Position numbers and translations under genes: made by a program. A stretch of 6,599 bases of DNA from Lawsonibacter sp. (lineage in GTDB: Bacteria; Bacillota; Clostridia; Oscillospirales; Oscillospiraceae): NCBI GenBank assembly GCA_022798855.1, contig JAAWNI010000125.1, positions 1 through 6,599 of the forward strand, written 5' to 3'. Within the stretch, counting starts at the first letter, position 1, and each line of letters opens with the position of its first letter. This document shows, one piece after another, positions 6,461 through 6,599 of the stretch. The notes under the pieces are model-generated. The model saw only the letters and a program-made list of their open reading frames with translations, did not search any database and was not told the origin of the DNA.

Positions 6461-6599
6461 GAACCTGTATTCATAACCGAAAATTCTGGATAGCCGAGGA
6501 ATTTCTCTGCCATACAAGGCAAATTTTTGCGGGAATACTGGATGTATTTCAAGAAAATTTAACGCAGTATGGCTGAGAAAGACCCGGCTGGACGGTGTC
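6461..6599. repeat. Imperfect long palindrome, probable MITE-like intergenic repeat, truncated at window end
   Basis: AT-richer than the rest of the window and without a credible gene. Arms at 6492-6515 and 6567-6589 pair as AGCCG..GG..TTTCTC.GCCATAC with one indel and few mismatches. Inner segments pair less well (AAATTTT near 6521-6527 and around 6554-6560). The tip GGAATAC (6532-6538) pairs with GTATTTC (6544-6550) around TGGAT. The symmetry centre is near 6541. The segment beginning GAACCTGTATTCAT at 6461 would mirror to about 6608-6621, just outside, so I take 6461 as a tentative left end. Whether other copies exist cannot be seen here. Confidence 0.55.

Noticed and set aside
6334..6552. 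Small minus-strand ORF running from the palindromic repeat through the promoter into the start of hscC
   Set aside because: It covers the promoter and leader, overlaps hscC in another frame and has no good ribosome binding site. The matching plus-strand ORF at 6364-6576 is equally a product of the repeat.
1..6599. CRISPR array, tRNA, rRNA or phage/defence genes
   Set aside because: No spaced direct repeats, no tRNA-like folds and no such protein motifs were seen; the window is explained by the chemoreceptor, the chaperone operon and the terminal repeat.

Overview
The window looks like chromosome from a high-GC Firmicute, probably an Oscillospiraceae-type gut anaerobe. This rests on strong AGGAGG-type ribosome binding sites, a sigma-A promoter with a TGn extension, heavily GC-biased third codon positions, and a cache-type Firmicute chemoreceptor. 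The genus is inference; no marker gene is present.

Layout. Bases 1-1671 (+) hold the 3' part of a methyl-accepting chemotaxis protein whose start lies left of the window. A perfect 15-bp stem-loop (1692-1726) separates it from a convergent three-gene minus-strand operon. In order of transcription the operon contains: an HscC-type Hsp70 (6346-4598); a membrane-anchored protein with an N-terminal DjlB/DjlC-like J domain (4601-2946); and a two-pass membrane protein ending in a DUF1266 domain (2936-1728). The first two genes overlap by ATGA and the last two are 9 bp apart, so they are probably co-transcribed and translationally coupled. A good sigma-A promoter (TTGAAA, 17 bp, TATGAT) lies 58 bp upstream of the Hsp70 start, with a 6-bp inverted repeat abutting its -35 box. 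The last ~140 bases are AT-richer than the rest and form an imperfect palindrome centred near 6541, probably the left part of an intergenic repeat or MITE-like element that runs off the window.

How the genes fit together. In E. coli, hscC is clustered with the J-protein genes djlB and djlC and the DUF1266 genes ybeR and ybeU. Here the same three families occur once each, as a compact operon in a Gram-positive-like background. Both partners of the soluble chaperone appear to have a cytoplasmic domain, transmembrane helices and an extracytoplasmic domain I cannot assign. The J domain has HPE where the catalytic HPD is expected. This operon is the most interesting object in the window: a specialised, possibly envelope-linked Hsp70 module whose client is unknown.
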